Below, piece by piece: positions 25,605 through 34,878 of a DNA stretch of 64,000 bases. The notes below the pieces were generated by a model. The model did no database searches and was not told where the DNA came from. It saw only the letters and a list, made by a program, of their open reading frames with translations. Each line of letters begins with the position of its first letter. The first letter of the stretch is position 1. The stretch covers positions 682,001 to 746,000 of the forward strand of contig NZ_CP039690.1 of assembly GCF_005144885.1 (NCBI RefSeq). Reading direction: 5' to 3'. The position numbers and the translations under genes were made by a program. Source of the stretch: Phreatobacter stygius. GTDB taxonomy: Bacteria; Pseudomonadota; Alphaproteobacteria; Rhizobiales; Phreatobacteraceae.

Positions 25605-25696
25605 CAGCGGCCATCTGGCCAAGGCCCTATGTCCTAAGCCCTATGATCAAGGCCGCGCCGGCGGCCTAGGGTGGATATGATCGATGGAGGCTGGTG

Positions 25697-26398
25697 ATGA
25701 GCGGCGAGACGGTGACCGGAGAAGCGCCCGACCAAGTGCTCGAACGGCTGCTGGCGGGACGCTACAGCTGTCGCGCCTTCCGGCCCGCGCCGGTGCCACG
25801 GGACACCATCCGGCGCATTCTCGCGATCGCCCAGCGCACGGCCACCTGGTGCAATACCCAGCCCTGGCAGGTGACCGTGACCATGCCGGAGGCGACCGAT
25901 CGCCTGCGGGCCGCGCTCTACGAGCGGGCCGCCCAGGGCATCGCCGGCACCTCCGACCTGCCCTGGCCGCGCGAATATCGCGGCATCTACCTGGCGCGTC
26001 GCCGGGAGACCGGCTTCGCGCTCTATGAGGCGCTCGGCATCGGCCGCGGCGATACCGAGGCACGGCGCCTGCAGACCCTCGAGAATTTCCGGCTGTTCGG
26101 CGCACCGCATCTGGCCCTGATCACCTCGGACGAAGCGCTCGGGACCTATGGCGCGCTGGACTGCGGCGCCTATGTCGCCAATTTCCTCTCGGCTGCCCAC
26201 GCTTGCGGCGTCGGCGCCATCGCACAGGCGGCGCTCGCCCATCATTCGGCGTTCCTGCGCGGCCATTTCGGCATCACCGACGATCGCCTGGTGGTCTGCG
26301 GCATTTCTTTCGGTTTCGCCGACGAGACCGCCCCGGTCAACCGCTTCCGCACCGGCCGGGCCTCGGCGGACGAAGCCGCGACCTTCGTCGAGGAATAG
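25697..26398 (+). CDS. Nitroreductase family protein
   Basis: A 233-residue FMN-dependent nitroreductase-fold protein. The FMN phosphate-binding start is RYSCRAFRPAPVPRDTIRRIL, then TWCNTQPWQVTV (about residues 45-56), a late DCGAYVANFLSAAHACGVGAI helix and the terminal GFADETAPVNRFRTGRA. GGAGG lies six bases before ATG 25697. Family members reduce nitro groups, quinones or flavins with NAD(P)H. The last part of the gene (26321-26362) recurs at 28560-28601. Confidence 0.92.
   Translation: MSGETVTGEAPDQVLERLLAGRYSCRAFRPAPVPRDTIRRILAIAQRTATWCNTQPWQVTVTMPEATDRLRAALYERAAQGIAGTSDLPWPREYRGIYLARRRETGFALYEALGIGRGDTEARRLQTLENFRLFGAPHLALITSDEALGTYGALDCGAYVANFLSAAHACGVGAIAQAALAHHSAFLRGHFGITDDRLVVCGISFGFADETAPVNRFRTGRASADEAATFVEE
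26321..26362 (+). repeat. 42-bp direct repeat, left copy (inside nitroreductase gene)
   Basis: This segment encodes DETAPVNRFRTGRA at the end of the nitroreductase. It recurs 2.24 kb downstream with 40 of 42 bases identical. The two copies bracket the two unknown genes at 26549 and 26945. Confidence 0.9.
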
Positions 26399-26548
26399 CG
26401 CGCCTTCGAAGCCACGCATCGACAAGGCGCCAGCGGATCCAACGGCCTCCGCCTGCAACCCTTGCGCGGCCCCCGGATTGATCTATCTCTTTATGCGCGC
26501 GTCATGCGAACAGCATGATCGAGGCGAAAGGGAGCGGGTCGACTGTCG

Positions 26549-26935
26549 ATGACGTCAGTGCCCAGTCTTTCAGACGAGGCATCCGCGGATCACCCAGGGG
26601 CGATCCTGTTGCGCTTCGAAAACCTCCCTCAACATGTTCCCCTGCGCGAGCGCCTCGTCGCCTATCTCGTCGTCGACGCGATCGGCCCGGACGGCCGGAG
26701 CCGGGCGATCTCGTTGACCGGCAGAGAAACCGGCAGGACCGTCCTTGCCTCGCGGCACGCCCGGCGCGTCAACCGCGCGCCCCATGATCAGATCCAGGCC
26801 GAATACCGCACAAGCCGCACAATCCAGAACCGCGTGATCGGCACCAAGGTCGCCGGCAGGTTGACCACCCAATGGCGCGCCGGGGTCGAGCCCGATGGCA
26901 CCATTGTCTTTCCACCCCCAGAATCCGGCCGCTAG
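26549..26935 (+). CDS. Hypothetical protein (128 aa), partner of the coiled-coil protein
   Basis: I do not recognise this protein. It is soluble and basic, without signal peptide or membrane span. The central part (residues 18-75) looks like beta strands: ILLRFENLPQHVPLRERLVAYLVV and SRAISLTGRETGRTVLAS. The second half carries TSRTIQNRVIGTKVAGRLTTQW. It is 9 bp upstream of the coiled-coil gene, hence probably co-expressed with it. Both lie between the copies of the 42-bp direct repeat, which hints at joint acquisition. Confidence 0.7.
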   Translation: MTSVPSLSDEASADHPGAILLRFENLPQHVPLRERLVAYLVVDAIGPDGRSRAISLTGRETGRTVLASRHARRVNRAPHDQIQAEYRTSRTIQNRVIGTKVAGRLTTQWRAGVEPDGTIVFPPPESGR

Positions 26936-26944
26936 GACCAGATT

Positions 26945-28561
26945 ATGACCACGGGGCGCGACCTCACCCGCAAGATCGAAATCGCCTTCCTCGAGCTCGA
27001 TCTCGGTATCAGTGAATCCTCAAAGAAGCGCGCCCGGCTCGAGGCGGATCTGCGCCGACAGGACAACAAGCAAGCCCGCGCGTTGCGATCTCTCGCTTCC
27101 GCCGCGGCCAGCGACAGGTCGCGCGCCGGCGGCCTGGCGCGGATCGCGGAGATCGACGCCGAAACCCGAAAGAACCGGGCGCGGGAGGTCGAGGAGGCCA
27201 CGGCATCGATCGACCGGCTGACGACACGCGAGCGCGCGTTGTTCGGCGAGAAGCTCGCCCTGGAGACGCGTTACCAGAGCGCCAGGGCGACGGCCTTGCG
27301 AACAAGAGCGGACATCGAGGCCGAGATCGGGCTCGACGCCGCAATGATCGAACTCAAACGCCACGTGGCTCAGGCCGGCCAGGCCTTCGAGGCAGCGCGT
27401 GCGGAGCGGCAGTGGCATGAAGACCGTCGTGAAAGCCTGCTCGGTCCGTTCCACCGGGATGAGCGGTTGTTCAGCTATCTGAAGCGGCGCGGCTACGACA
27501 CGCCGGCAGCAAAAGGCTGGTGGTTGACCCGCCGGTTCGACGCATGGGTCGCGCGCCGCATCGGCTACCGCGCGATGAAGGCGCAGTACGACCGGATCAC
27601 CGCCTCTGGCGACGATCTCGCCGGCAGGGAGGTGGCGGCCAAGCGCCTGCTCGAAGCCGCCGTGGCCGCCGAAAATGGGCGTTGGCACGCCTTCATGCCG
27701 CCCGTGAAGATGGCCGACCGCGACGCGGCCGAGTGCAAGGCGAAGCTGACCGCAAAGGTTTGCGAGTTGAATCTGGTCCGATCGGATTTCGCTGCCGAAC
27801 GGCGCCAGCTCGCCGCCGCCCAGGCCAGGCTGGGCAAGGTCGCCAGCGAAATCGGCAGCCTCATCGCCGCGCAGATGGCGCTTTATCCCCGGGCGACGCT
27901 GGACGCGTTCGGCGCCGAAGCCAGCGACCCGGGTCGCGCACAGGCCGCCCGCGATGTCGCTGAGGCGCGCACTGCCGCCAAGACCCTGGCGCAGGACATT
28001 GCCGCCGCCCGCGCCGAAATGGCCAAAGTCGAGCAGCAGACCGACCGGCTGCGCGCCGGTCGCGCCAAGATCATCGAGCGTGGCTTGCACACGTCGAGCT
28101 CGATCTACGATCCATTTGCCGCCGACAAGGTCGATGAATTCATAGCGGGAGACATCGACGATACGACGCTGGTCGTGGCGATCGAGAGCCTCCGGCTCGA
28201 CCGGCCGGCCGATCAAACGCGGGATCGAAGGACTGGGCCGGACTGGAGCGATTACTGGTGGACCTGGCACCCCTGCGAAGGTCCGCCGTCGACCAGGCGC
28301 GGCTCCGAGGCAACGGGCGCCCCTGGCAATGCGGACGTCTCGACGAGCGGCAGTTTCGGCAGCGGCAGCTTGGACGGCTTTCAGACCAGCGGCGGGTTCG
28401 GCAGCGGCAGCGCGGACGGCTTTCAGACCAGCGGCGGCTTTGGCAGCGGCAGCTCAGGTGGTTTTTGGACCAGTGGCTGGTTTGGCGGCGATTCGTCCGG
28501 CAGTTCGTCATCTGGCGGCGGCGGTGACGGAGGAGGTGATGGCGGCGGCGGCGGTGATTGA
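26945..28561 (+). CDS. Long coiled-coil protein with Gly/Ser repeat tail (538 aa)
   Basis: I recognise no family. Residues 1-130 and 240-400 are rich in Ala, Glu, Arg and Lys with heptad character (coiled coil); the middle has a conserved-looking HRDERLFSYLKRRGYDTP and KGWWLTRRFDAWVARRIGY segment. There is no signal peptide or membrane span. Residues 471-512 are three copies of a 14-residue unit (FGSGSxDGFQTSGG), and the tail is almost pure Gly, Ser and Asp, ending GGGGGD. Such tails are flexible linkers or sorting signals; by composition it recalls phage-tail or holdfast-like fibres, but this is a guess. AGGA lies eight bases before ATG 26945. Confidence 0.75.
   Translation: MTTGRDLTRKIEIAFLELDLGISESSKKRARLEADLRRQDNKQARALRSLASAAASDRSRAGGLARIAEIDAETRKNRAREVEEATASIDRLTTRERALFGEKLALETRYQSARATALRTRADIEAEIGLDAAMIELKRHVAQAGQAFEAARAERQWHEDRRESLLGPFHRDERLFSYLKRRGYDTPAAKGWWLTRRFDAWVARRIGYRAMKAQYDRITASGDDLAGREVAAKRLLEAAVAAENGRWHAFMPPVKMADRDAAECKAKLTAKVCELNLVRSDFAAERRQLAAAQARLGKVASEIGSLIAAQMALYPRATLDAFGAEASDPGRAQAARDVAEARTAAKTLAQDIAAARAEMAKVEQQTDRLRAGRAKIIERGLHTSSSIYDPFAADKVDEFIAGDIDDTTLVVAIESLRLDRPADQTRDRRTGPDWSDYWWTWHPCEGPPSTRRGSEATGAPGNADVSTSGSFGSGSLDGFQTSGGFGSGSADGFQTSGGFGSGSSGGFWTSGWFGGDSSGSSSSGGGGDGGGDGGGGGD
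28355..28480 (+). repeat. 42-nt tandem repeat encoding the Gly/Ser units
   Basis: Three tandem units of 42 nt start at 28355, 28397 and 28439, each encoding FGSGS-x-x-G-F-x-T-S-G-x. The third is more diverged (W for Q and for G) and a fourth begins and degenerates after 28481. Confidence 0.88.
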
Positions 28562-28601
28562 CGAGACCGCCCCGGTCAACGGCTTGCGCACCGGCCGGGC
28601 C
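28560..28601 (+). repeat. 42-bp direct repeat, right copy
   Basis: This copy starts at the stop codon of the coiled-coil gene and matches nitroreductase bases 26321-26362 with two mismatches. It is not inside a gene. It is followed within 8 bp by the palindromic intergenic repeat. Confidence 0.9.
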
Positions 28602-28608
28602 ACCGCAT

Positions 28609-28671
28609 CCGGACATGGACGACCCCTCACCCGCCGGCTACGCCGGCACCCTCTGCCTTTGGGAGAGGGTT
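28609..28671 (-). repeat. Palindromic intergenic repeat, copy 3
   Basis: It reads CCGGACATGGACGA, then CCCCTCACCC, the hairpin GCCGGC-TAC-GCCGGC and ACCCTCTGCC-TTT-GGGAGAGGGTT. The outer CCGGAxATGGACGA is shared with copy 1 (reverse strand, 16254-16267) but not with copy 2. From 28672 to 28868 I see no gene; the stretch becomes AT-richer after 28770 and probably holds the promoter of the next gene. Confidence 0.78.
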
Positions 28672-28868
28672 GATTCACCTGTGCTTTTGGCCCTTTGGCG
28701 TCGATGCCAGGCTCACAAAGACCCTTGTCCTTCGCAACGCCTCGATACGTCGCGCAGCCTGCGCTTTTTCTTGTCCGTCAAAAATAAAACGCAACTTTGG
28801 ACTAATATTTTGGCTTGAGAACGCCATATAAGAGACGAATCCACGTGGTTCATCCGGGGTGTAATACC

Positions 28869-29135
28869 GTGACGATCCGAACGACAAGTGAGACTTTCAC
28901 TTTTACAAAACCGTTCAAATTGAGCAATATTGACGAGATCCAGCCCTCTGGTCAGTATATCGTCGACACGGATGAAGAATTGATCGAAGGCATATCGCGG
29001 CTCGCCTATCGGCGCGTCGCCACCCGTTTGCACCTCCCCGCGATCGCGGCATCCCAGGCGATCACGCAACATGTTGCGATCGATCGCGCCGATTTCGACC
29101 GGGCGCTGGTGCAGGATATCGACGCAGCCATCTGA
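28869..29135 (+). CDS. Conserved small hypothetical protein (88 aa)
   Basis: A small soluble protein starting TIRTTSETFTFTKPFKLSNIDEIQPSG, then IVDTDEELIEGISRLAYRRVATRLHLP. Short proteins with this layout (beta-rich start, E-E-L-I-E-G, Y-R-R-V-A-T) are, from memory, frequent in Hyphomicrobiales, without a known function. GTG 28869 gives the usual N-terminus; a TTG at 28815 would add 18 residues with no homology-like character. Base composition before and in the first third is lower in GC than in its neighbours. It is followed by a DUF1488 gene and a tiny Lys-rich gene, apparently in one unit. Confidence 0.72.
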   Translation: MTIRTTSETFTFTKPFKLSNIDEIQPSGQYIVDTDEELIEGISRLAYRRVATRLHLPAIAASQAITQHVAIDRADFDRALVQDIDAAI

Positions 29136-29176
29136 CCGCCGCCCGTCACGGCCACCACCGTATGAAGGGATCACCG

Positions 29177-29440
29177 ATGTCCATCTCTTTCCCGAATGCC
29201 AGTCGCAGCTTCGATGCGGCGCGTCGCAGCGTGTCGTTCTGGGGTTATGATTCCACTTTCGAATTCACCTTCCATATTGGCGAGGACGCCCTGCGCAGGC
29301 TCAACCCGGATATCCGTGGCGATGAATCCTCGCTGCTCGGCGTGTTCGACGCGAACCGCGGCCGCATCCAGGCCGCCGCCGGCGTCGCTTATGGCCGCGG
29401 CCGGCAGAGCTCCTACCGTCTCGCCGCCTCAGACATCTGA
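29177..29440 (+). CDS. DUF1488 domain protein
   Basis: An 87-residue protein of the DUF1488 family: FPNASRSFDAARRSVSFWGYDSTFEF at the start, ALRRLNPD in the middle and LLGVFDANRGRIQAAAGVAYGRGR at the end. The family is common in Alphaproteobacteria and has no assigned function. ATG 29177 has AGGG seven to eight bases upstream; ATG 29162 is an alternative. It lies between two other small genes reading the same way. Confidence 0.85.
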   Translation: MSISFPNASRSFDAARRSVSFWGYDSTFEFTFHIGEDALRRLNPDIRGDESSLLGVFDANRGRIQAAAGVAYGRGRQSSYRLAASDI

Positions 29441-29464
29441 CTTCACCCAAAACGGAGAATGGCC

Positions 29465-29602
29465 ATGGCCAGAGGCGACAAAAAAGGCAATCGCGAAGCC
29501 AAGAAACCGAAAAAGGCGAAAGCCCCGGAGCCGGTGGCGGTGAGCAGCTTCGCCGCGGTTCAGAAGAAGGCGATGGAAGCCGCCAACGCCAAAAAGAAAT
29601 AG
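29465..29602 (+). CDS. Small Lys/Ala-rich protein (45 aa)
   Basis: A 46-codon gene encoding MARGDKKGNREAKKPKK followed by PEPVAVSSFAAVQKKAMEA and a KKK end. It is strongly basic and probably unstructured. Similar 40-70 residue MARGDxxGNREAKKPKK proteins are, from memory, widespread in Hyphomicrobiales without known function. GGAG lies seven bases before ATG 29465. It follows the DUF1488 stop by 24 bp and precedes a hairpin. Confidence 0.75.
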   Translation: MARGDKKGNREAKKPKKAKAPEPVAVSSFAAVQKKAMEAANAKKK

Positions 29603-29617
29603 CCTGAGACCCGGCGG

Positions 29618-29636
29618 GCCGCAGCCGTGCTGCGGC
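29618..29636. terminator. Hairpin between convergent small genes
   Basis: GCCGCAG-CCGTG-CTGCGGC, a perfect 7-bp stem with a 5-nt loop, lies between stops at 29602 (rightward) and 29657 (leftward). It has no T-run. Confidence 0.45.
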
Positions 29637-29656
29637 GCCGCTAGGGGGCCGCGCCG

Positions 29657-29905
29657 TCAGGCGTCGTCGAATGGCGGCGGCAAGGAGCCGGCCTTGAAGA
29701 TGATCTTCGGCTCGTCGTCGTAATCGCCCATCTCGGCATCGCCCGACGTGGTGAAGGCGACGACCCCCAGTCGCGAAGGCGCCAGCCGCTCGGCGGCTCT
29801 GCGCGCCGCCTCCGCCGACCGGCAGGGGATCGGGGTATCGGCCTTCAGGCCGCCCCGCTTGCCGGCGTGATATGCCTGGACGACGTAGATCGTCTCGCGC
29901 GCCAT
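29657..29905 (-). CDS. Small hypothetical protein (82 aa)
   Basis: A soluble protein beginning MARETIYVVQAYHAGKRGGLKADTP, with SAEAARRAAERLAPSRLGVVAF and an acidic EMGDYDDEPKIIFKAG end. It has the look of a compact alpha/beta domain conserved in rhizobia, but I cannot name a family. AGGA lies five to six bases before ATG 29905. It is a single gene, convergent with the small-gene run. Confidence 0.7.
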   Translation of the reverse strand: MARETIYVVQAYHAGKRGGLKADTPIPCRSAEAARRAAERLAPSRLGVVAFTTSGDAEMGDYDDEPKIIFKAGSLPPPFDDA

Positions 29906-29999
29906 GGAAATCCTGACTGAAAACATCGTGTCGGCCGCTCATGCGGCTTACGGGCCGAGCCGCGACCGGGTCACCTGAAAGAAGCTGCGGGTCTGACGT

Positions 30000-30326
30000 T
30001 CATTCGCCCGCGTGGTCGTCATTGTCCGGGCCCTGCGCGGCCAGGAGCCGGTCGAAATCGGCGAGCAGCGACTTGATCAGAAGCTGGCGCCGGGGATCGT
30101 CGGCGGCCAGCGTTTCGGCGAACAGGCCGATCAGATAGCGGGCCTTCTCCACGGCCTCGGCCCAGCCGGCCGAGGGTGCCGCGGCAAGCGATTTCTCCAG
30201 CGAAGCCTGACGGGCGCGCAAGGCCGCCTGGTCGTTCTCGACCTCGATGCGCAGCCGGCGCAGCTCGGTGGCCTTCTGCGCCGCCATGCCGCGGCGCCCG
30301 TCGAGATCCGTGGTCTTCTCAACCAT
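30000..30326 (-). CDS. Hypothetical helical protein (108 aa)
   Basis: A soluble, mostly helical protein. Residues 10-50 form a probable coiled coil (AAQKATELRRLRIEVENDQAALRARQASLEKSLA), followed by WAEAVEKARYLIGLFAETLAADDPRRQLLIKSLLADFDRLL. Function unknown. ATG 30326 is chosen because the frame upstream has a different, Arg-rich composition; the ribosome site (GGCGG) is weak. Confidence 0.6.
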   Translation of the reverse strand: MVEKTTDLDGRRGMAAQKATELRRLRIEVENDQAALRARQASLEKSLAAAPSAGWAEAVEKARYLIGLFAETLAADDPRRQLLIKSLLADFDRLLAAQGPDNDDHAGE

Positions 30327-31031
30327 TGCAGAACCGCCATCCGTCCGGAGCCGATGCGGCACGGCCTGCCCCGACCACTCCCCGGTGACCGCCGGCCGCC
30401 GCGCGAAGCGCATCGCAACCACCACCAGATTATCGTCAAACCGGCCCCAGCGAAATGTATTTCGCGAGCAAAACCGGGTTTATGTCGCAGCACCTTCAAT
30501 AATTTATCAGATCATGATTTCTGCGAAGAAAGGCTCATCTTTGCCGCGAATTTTGCCGAAACTGGAAAAACCAGTGAAGGAATATGTTCTGTCACTCCTA
30601 TCATTAGAGTGCCAAAGCCTGTATATTGAGCCAACAGGTTCTCGTGCCCAACCAGAAAGAACCGGCGCGATATTCCGCCCGCATCAGCCCCGATCGTTTC
30701 CACGCCGCGACAGCAGCGTCCGGATCCAGGGGTGGGATTGCCATCCCGGGTGCGGAGAAGGAGATGTACGGGCGCCCTCGATCATGGCCGGACCCGGCAT
30801 CCTGGGCGACCGCGGCGCGCGCCATCGCAAGCCGGCGATGTCGCGCTGCCCCAAGCGAATAGTCGAACCTTAAGTCCGGACCGGGCGCCGACGCCTTTTC
30901 GTTTCATGAGCCGGACAGATGTCCAGGCCATGCCAACCCGAAACAGGCCAAGGCATCCGCTGATCAGCTCAAGCCTTTCCGATCCCTCGTTTTTACCGCC
31001 CATTTGAACAGATAATCTGGAGTACCGAACC
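30327..31031. other. 705-bp stretch without a convincing gene, upstream of groEL
   Basis: Open frames here are short, have no ribosome sites and show no family resemblance. Bases 30430-30640 are clearly AT-richer than the surroundings and contain the CIRCE-like dyad. The part from 30640 to 31000 is GC-rich and could be a long groEL leader or a decayed gene. Confidence 0.6.
30589..30615. promoter_or_regulatory. CIRCE-like element (HrcA site)
   Basis: CACTC (30593-30597), nine bases, GAGTG (30607-30611) reproduces the core and spacing of CIRCE (TTAGCACTC-N9-GAGTGCTAA). The right half matches 8 of 9, the left half 6 of 9. It lies about 420 bp upstream of the groEL start, unusually far, with no gene between. 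Confidence 0.5.
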
Positions 31032-32654
<1,623 letters not shown>

Positions 32655-32676
32655 GCGCCTGAGCCCACCATTATCA

Positions 32677-32708
32677 GCGAGGGCCGCAACCTCAGCGGCC
32701 CTCGCTTT
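32677..32708 (+). terminator. Intrinsic terminator after groEL
   Basis: A perfect 11-bp stem GCGAGGGCCGC / GCGGCCCTCGC (32677-32687 and 32695-32705) with a 7-nt loop followed by TTT, 22 bp after the groEL stop. Confidence 0.8.
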
Positions 32709-32768
32709 CATGTCCTTCATCCAGCAGGCGGAACAACCGCCGCGTCACAACAGCCAGGAGCCGAACCC

Positions 32769-33050
32769 ATGGTATTTCGAGGCCTCTCCGTCGACGAGAT
32801 CAAGCAGAAGGCGCAATCGAGCTTCGACACCGTCGAGCAGCGCAAGCGCGACGCCGCCAAGACCGTTGCCGCCCAGCAGGCGACCCGCGATGCGGTCGGC
32901 GCCAAGATGCAGCGGCTGAAGGCCCTGCGCGAAGCCAAGGAAGCGGTCGACGCTCAATTGGCGATCGAACAGGCCGCGGCCAAGAAGGCTGCCGGCGCCG
33001 ACAAGGCCAAGGCAGCACGCAAGGCCAAGGCCAAGGTCGTCGCAGCCTGA
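32769..33050 (+). CDS. Small Ala/Lys-rich coiled-coil protein (93 aa)
   Basis: MVFRGLSVDEIKQKAQSSF is followed by a long charged helix (residues 20-75) and a Lys-Ala tail (KAARKAKAKVV) like a histone H1 tail. It is soluble, basic and of unknown function, perhaps nucleic-acid binding by composition only. AGGAG lies eight bases before ATG 32769. It is 60 bp past the groEL terminator and 51 bp before the transglutaminase-like gene. Confidence 0.7.
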   Translation: MVFRGLSVDEIKQKAQSSFDTVEQRKRDAAKTVAAQQATRDAVGAKMQRLKALREAKEAVDAQLAIEQAAAKKAAGADKAKAARKAKAKVVAA

Positions 33051-33101
33051 TCCGCAGCGGAATCGTCGAGATCAGGCGCTTGGAACGAGGGTGGTACGGT
33101 C

Positions 33102-33965
33102 ATGCTGATCCGATACGGCTACGACATCACCGTCACCTGCGCCGAACCGACCCCGATGGTTAGTCTCCTGATCGTCCACGACGACCGGGCCGCGGATATC
33201 CGCAAGCCCGAAGCCCTGGTCACGACGCCGCCGATACCGAGCACGGTCTATCATGATCTGTTCGGCAACCGCTGCCGCCGCTTCGTCGCGCCGGCCGGCG
33301 ATCTGGCGCTGTGGGGCGATGGCACGATCGAAGTGTCCGGCGCCCACGACCCGCTCCACCCGGCCGCCATGGAGGTGGCGATCGCGGCGCTGCCGGACGA
33401 TTGCCTCGTCTATCTTCTCGGCAGCCGCTATTGCGAGACCGACAAGCTCAGCCAGATCGCCTGGGACCTGTTCGGTGGGGTCAAACCCGGCTGGACGCGC
33501 GTGCAGGCGATCTGCGATTTCGTCCACGGCCATATCAAGTTCGGCTATCTCGACGCGCGCTCGACCCGCACGGCTTTCGAGGCTTATGGCGAGCGCATCG
33601 GCGTCTGCCGCGACTACGCCCATCTCGCCATCACGCTCTGCCGCTGCATGAATATTCCGGCGCGCTACGTCAACGGCTACCTGGGCGATATTGGCGTGCC
33701 GATCGTCGACCCGATGGATTTCAGCGCCTGGATCGAGGTCTTCCTCGACGGCGGCTGGGTCACCTTCGACCCGCGCAACAACGTTCCGCGCATCGGCCGG
33801 ATCGTGGTCGCGCGCGGCCGCGACGCCGCCGACATCCCGCTGATCAATTCGTTCGGCCCGCACATCCTGAAAGCCTTCCGGGTCTGGGCCTATGACGTCA
33901 CCGGCCTGCCGGCCGACGGTTCGCTCGCGCCGCAGCCGGGTTCGACGGCGGCCGCCCTGCCCTGA
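33102..33965 (+). CDS. Transglutaminase-like domain protein
   Basis: A 287-residue cytosolic protein with the bacterial transglutaminase N-terminal domain (IRYGYDITVTCAEPTPM...) and a papain-like transglutaminase core. The nucleophile Cys lies in ERIGVCRDYAHLAITLCR (about residue 168). The next motif reads DPMDFSAWIEVFLDGGWVTFDPRN, where many relatives have His (DFHAW/Y); here the position is Ser, while the Asp of FDPRN is kept. It may be a peptidase-like enzyme or an inactive relative. It lies in a rightward series after groEL and before a secreted protein. Confidence 0.88.
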   Translation: MLIRYGYDITVTCAEPTPMVSLLIVHDDRAADIRKPEALVTTPPIPSTVYHDLFGNRCRRFVAPAGDLALWGDGTIEVSGAHDPLHPAAMEVAIAALPDDCLVYLLGSRYCETDKLSQIAWDLFGGVKPGWTRVQAICDFVHGHIKFGYLDARSTRTAFEAYGERIGVCRDYAHLAITLCRCMNIPARYVNGYLGDIGVPIVDPMDFSAWIEVFLDGGWVTFDPRNNVPRIGRIVVARGRDAADIPLINSFGPHILKAFRVWAYDVTGLPADGSLAPQPGSTAAALP

Positions 33966-34114
33966 TGCCTTCGGCGCGTCGCCGCGGTCCGGCCCGCCGC
34001 CTTTCGAGCAGCACCTCGGCCGCGCGCGCCACCGCCCCCTTCCCCAGGGTCGCCCAGATTTCGCCCGCTTCGCCCGGCACATGCCTACCGACACGCCATG
34101 GATCGGACCGGACG

Positions 34115-34849
34115 ATGAAATCTCTCGCGGCGGCCTTCGGCCTTCTGACCCTGTGGCTCGCCGCGCCGGCGCTCGGGCAGACCCAGGGCCTGCCCCGGCA
34201 GGCCGAGATCGCCGAGGACTACGCCACCTATCTCTGCCCGACCGAAGCCGCCGCCCGCCAGATGCTGGTCGATTATCTCAAGCACAACCGGATGGAGGCG
34301 GGTTATCGCGCCACCGGCTGCCGCGCCCGGCTCGAGCCCACCGGGCCGATCCGGATCGTCCAGGTGGTCGAGCGGCACGCGATCGACGAGTTCGGCAAGC
34401 CGACGACCTATATGCTCTATCGCGGCACCACGCGGGACGGCCAGGCGGTCACCGGCCTCGTCAACGAACAAGGCAACAACCAGCATCCGCGCACGCCCTT
34501 TGCCCGCTGGCTGGCGGTCAATGCGCCCAATGGCGCGCTGACGATTGCCGCCCGCGACCGGCGCGGCCATGTCTGCCCGGATCCTGCCGCCGCCATGAAA
34601 GTGGTTGCCGCCATCGCCGAGGCCAAGCGTCGCTCCGCTCCCGTGGCGCGCCAGCAGGCGGCACTCACCGCCGCCCTGCGGACCAATGGCTGCTCGGCCG
34701 CCAGCGGCGCCTATCGTGTCACCGCGCTGCATCGGAACGAGGGCATCGACGTCGGCTTCGAGGCCGACGAGGACTGGACCGCGCTTTCGGCGACCGATCC
34801 GCGCGACCGCACCGTCGGCCTCGTCTACGACGCCAGCGTCTATCGCTGA
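34115..34849 (+). CDS. Secreted hypothetical protein (244 aa)
   Basis: A Sec signal peptide is clear (MKSLAAAFGLLTLWLAAPALGQT, cleavage near residue 20). The mature part shows two similar halves, each with a Cys (ATYLCPTEAAARQML and ...TNGCSAASGAYRV; also CRARLEP and VCPDPAAAM), suggesting disulfides in the periplasm. I know no family. ATG 34115 is chosen because it gives the signal peptide; the frame is open upstream across the end of the previous gene. Confidence 0.75.
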   Translation: MKSLAAAFGLLTLWLAAPALGQTQGLPRQAEIAEDYATYLCPTEAAARQMLVDYLKHNRMEAGYRATGCRARLEPTGPIRIVQVVERHAIDEFGKPTTYMLYRGTTRDGQAVTGLVNEQGNNQHPRTPFARWLAVNAPNGALTIAARDRRGHVCPDPAAAMKVVAAIAEAKRRSAPVARQQAALTAALRTNGCSAASGAYRVTALHRNEGIDVGFEADEDWTALSATDPRDRTVGLVYDASVYR

Positions 34850-34851
34850 CG

Positions 34852-34878
34852 TCGCCGGCGATTGTCACTCGCCGGCGA
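34852..34878. terminator. Symmetric hairpin between convergent genes
   Basis: TCGCCGGCGA occurs twice (34852-34861 and 34869-34878) around TTGTCAC. The decamer is self-complementary, so the pair forms a 10-bp stem. It overlaps the end of the leftward gene at 34865. Confidence 0.5.

Noticed and set aside
30626..30862. 78-codon plus-strand frame after the CIRCE-like dyad
   Set aside because: It starts with TTG, has no ribosome site, an Arg/Pro/Ala composition and no family resemblance.
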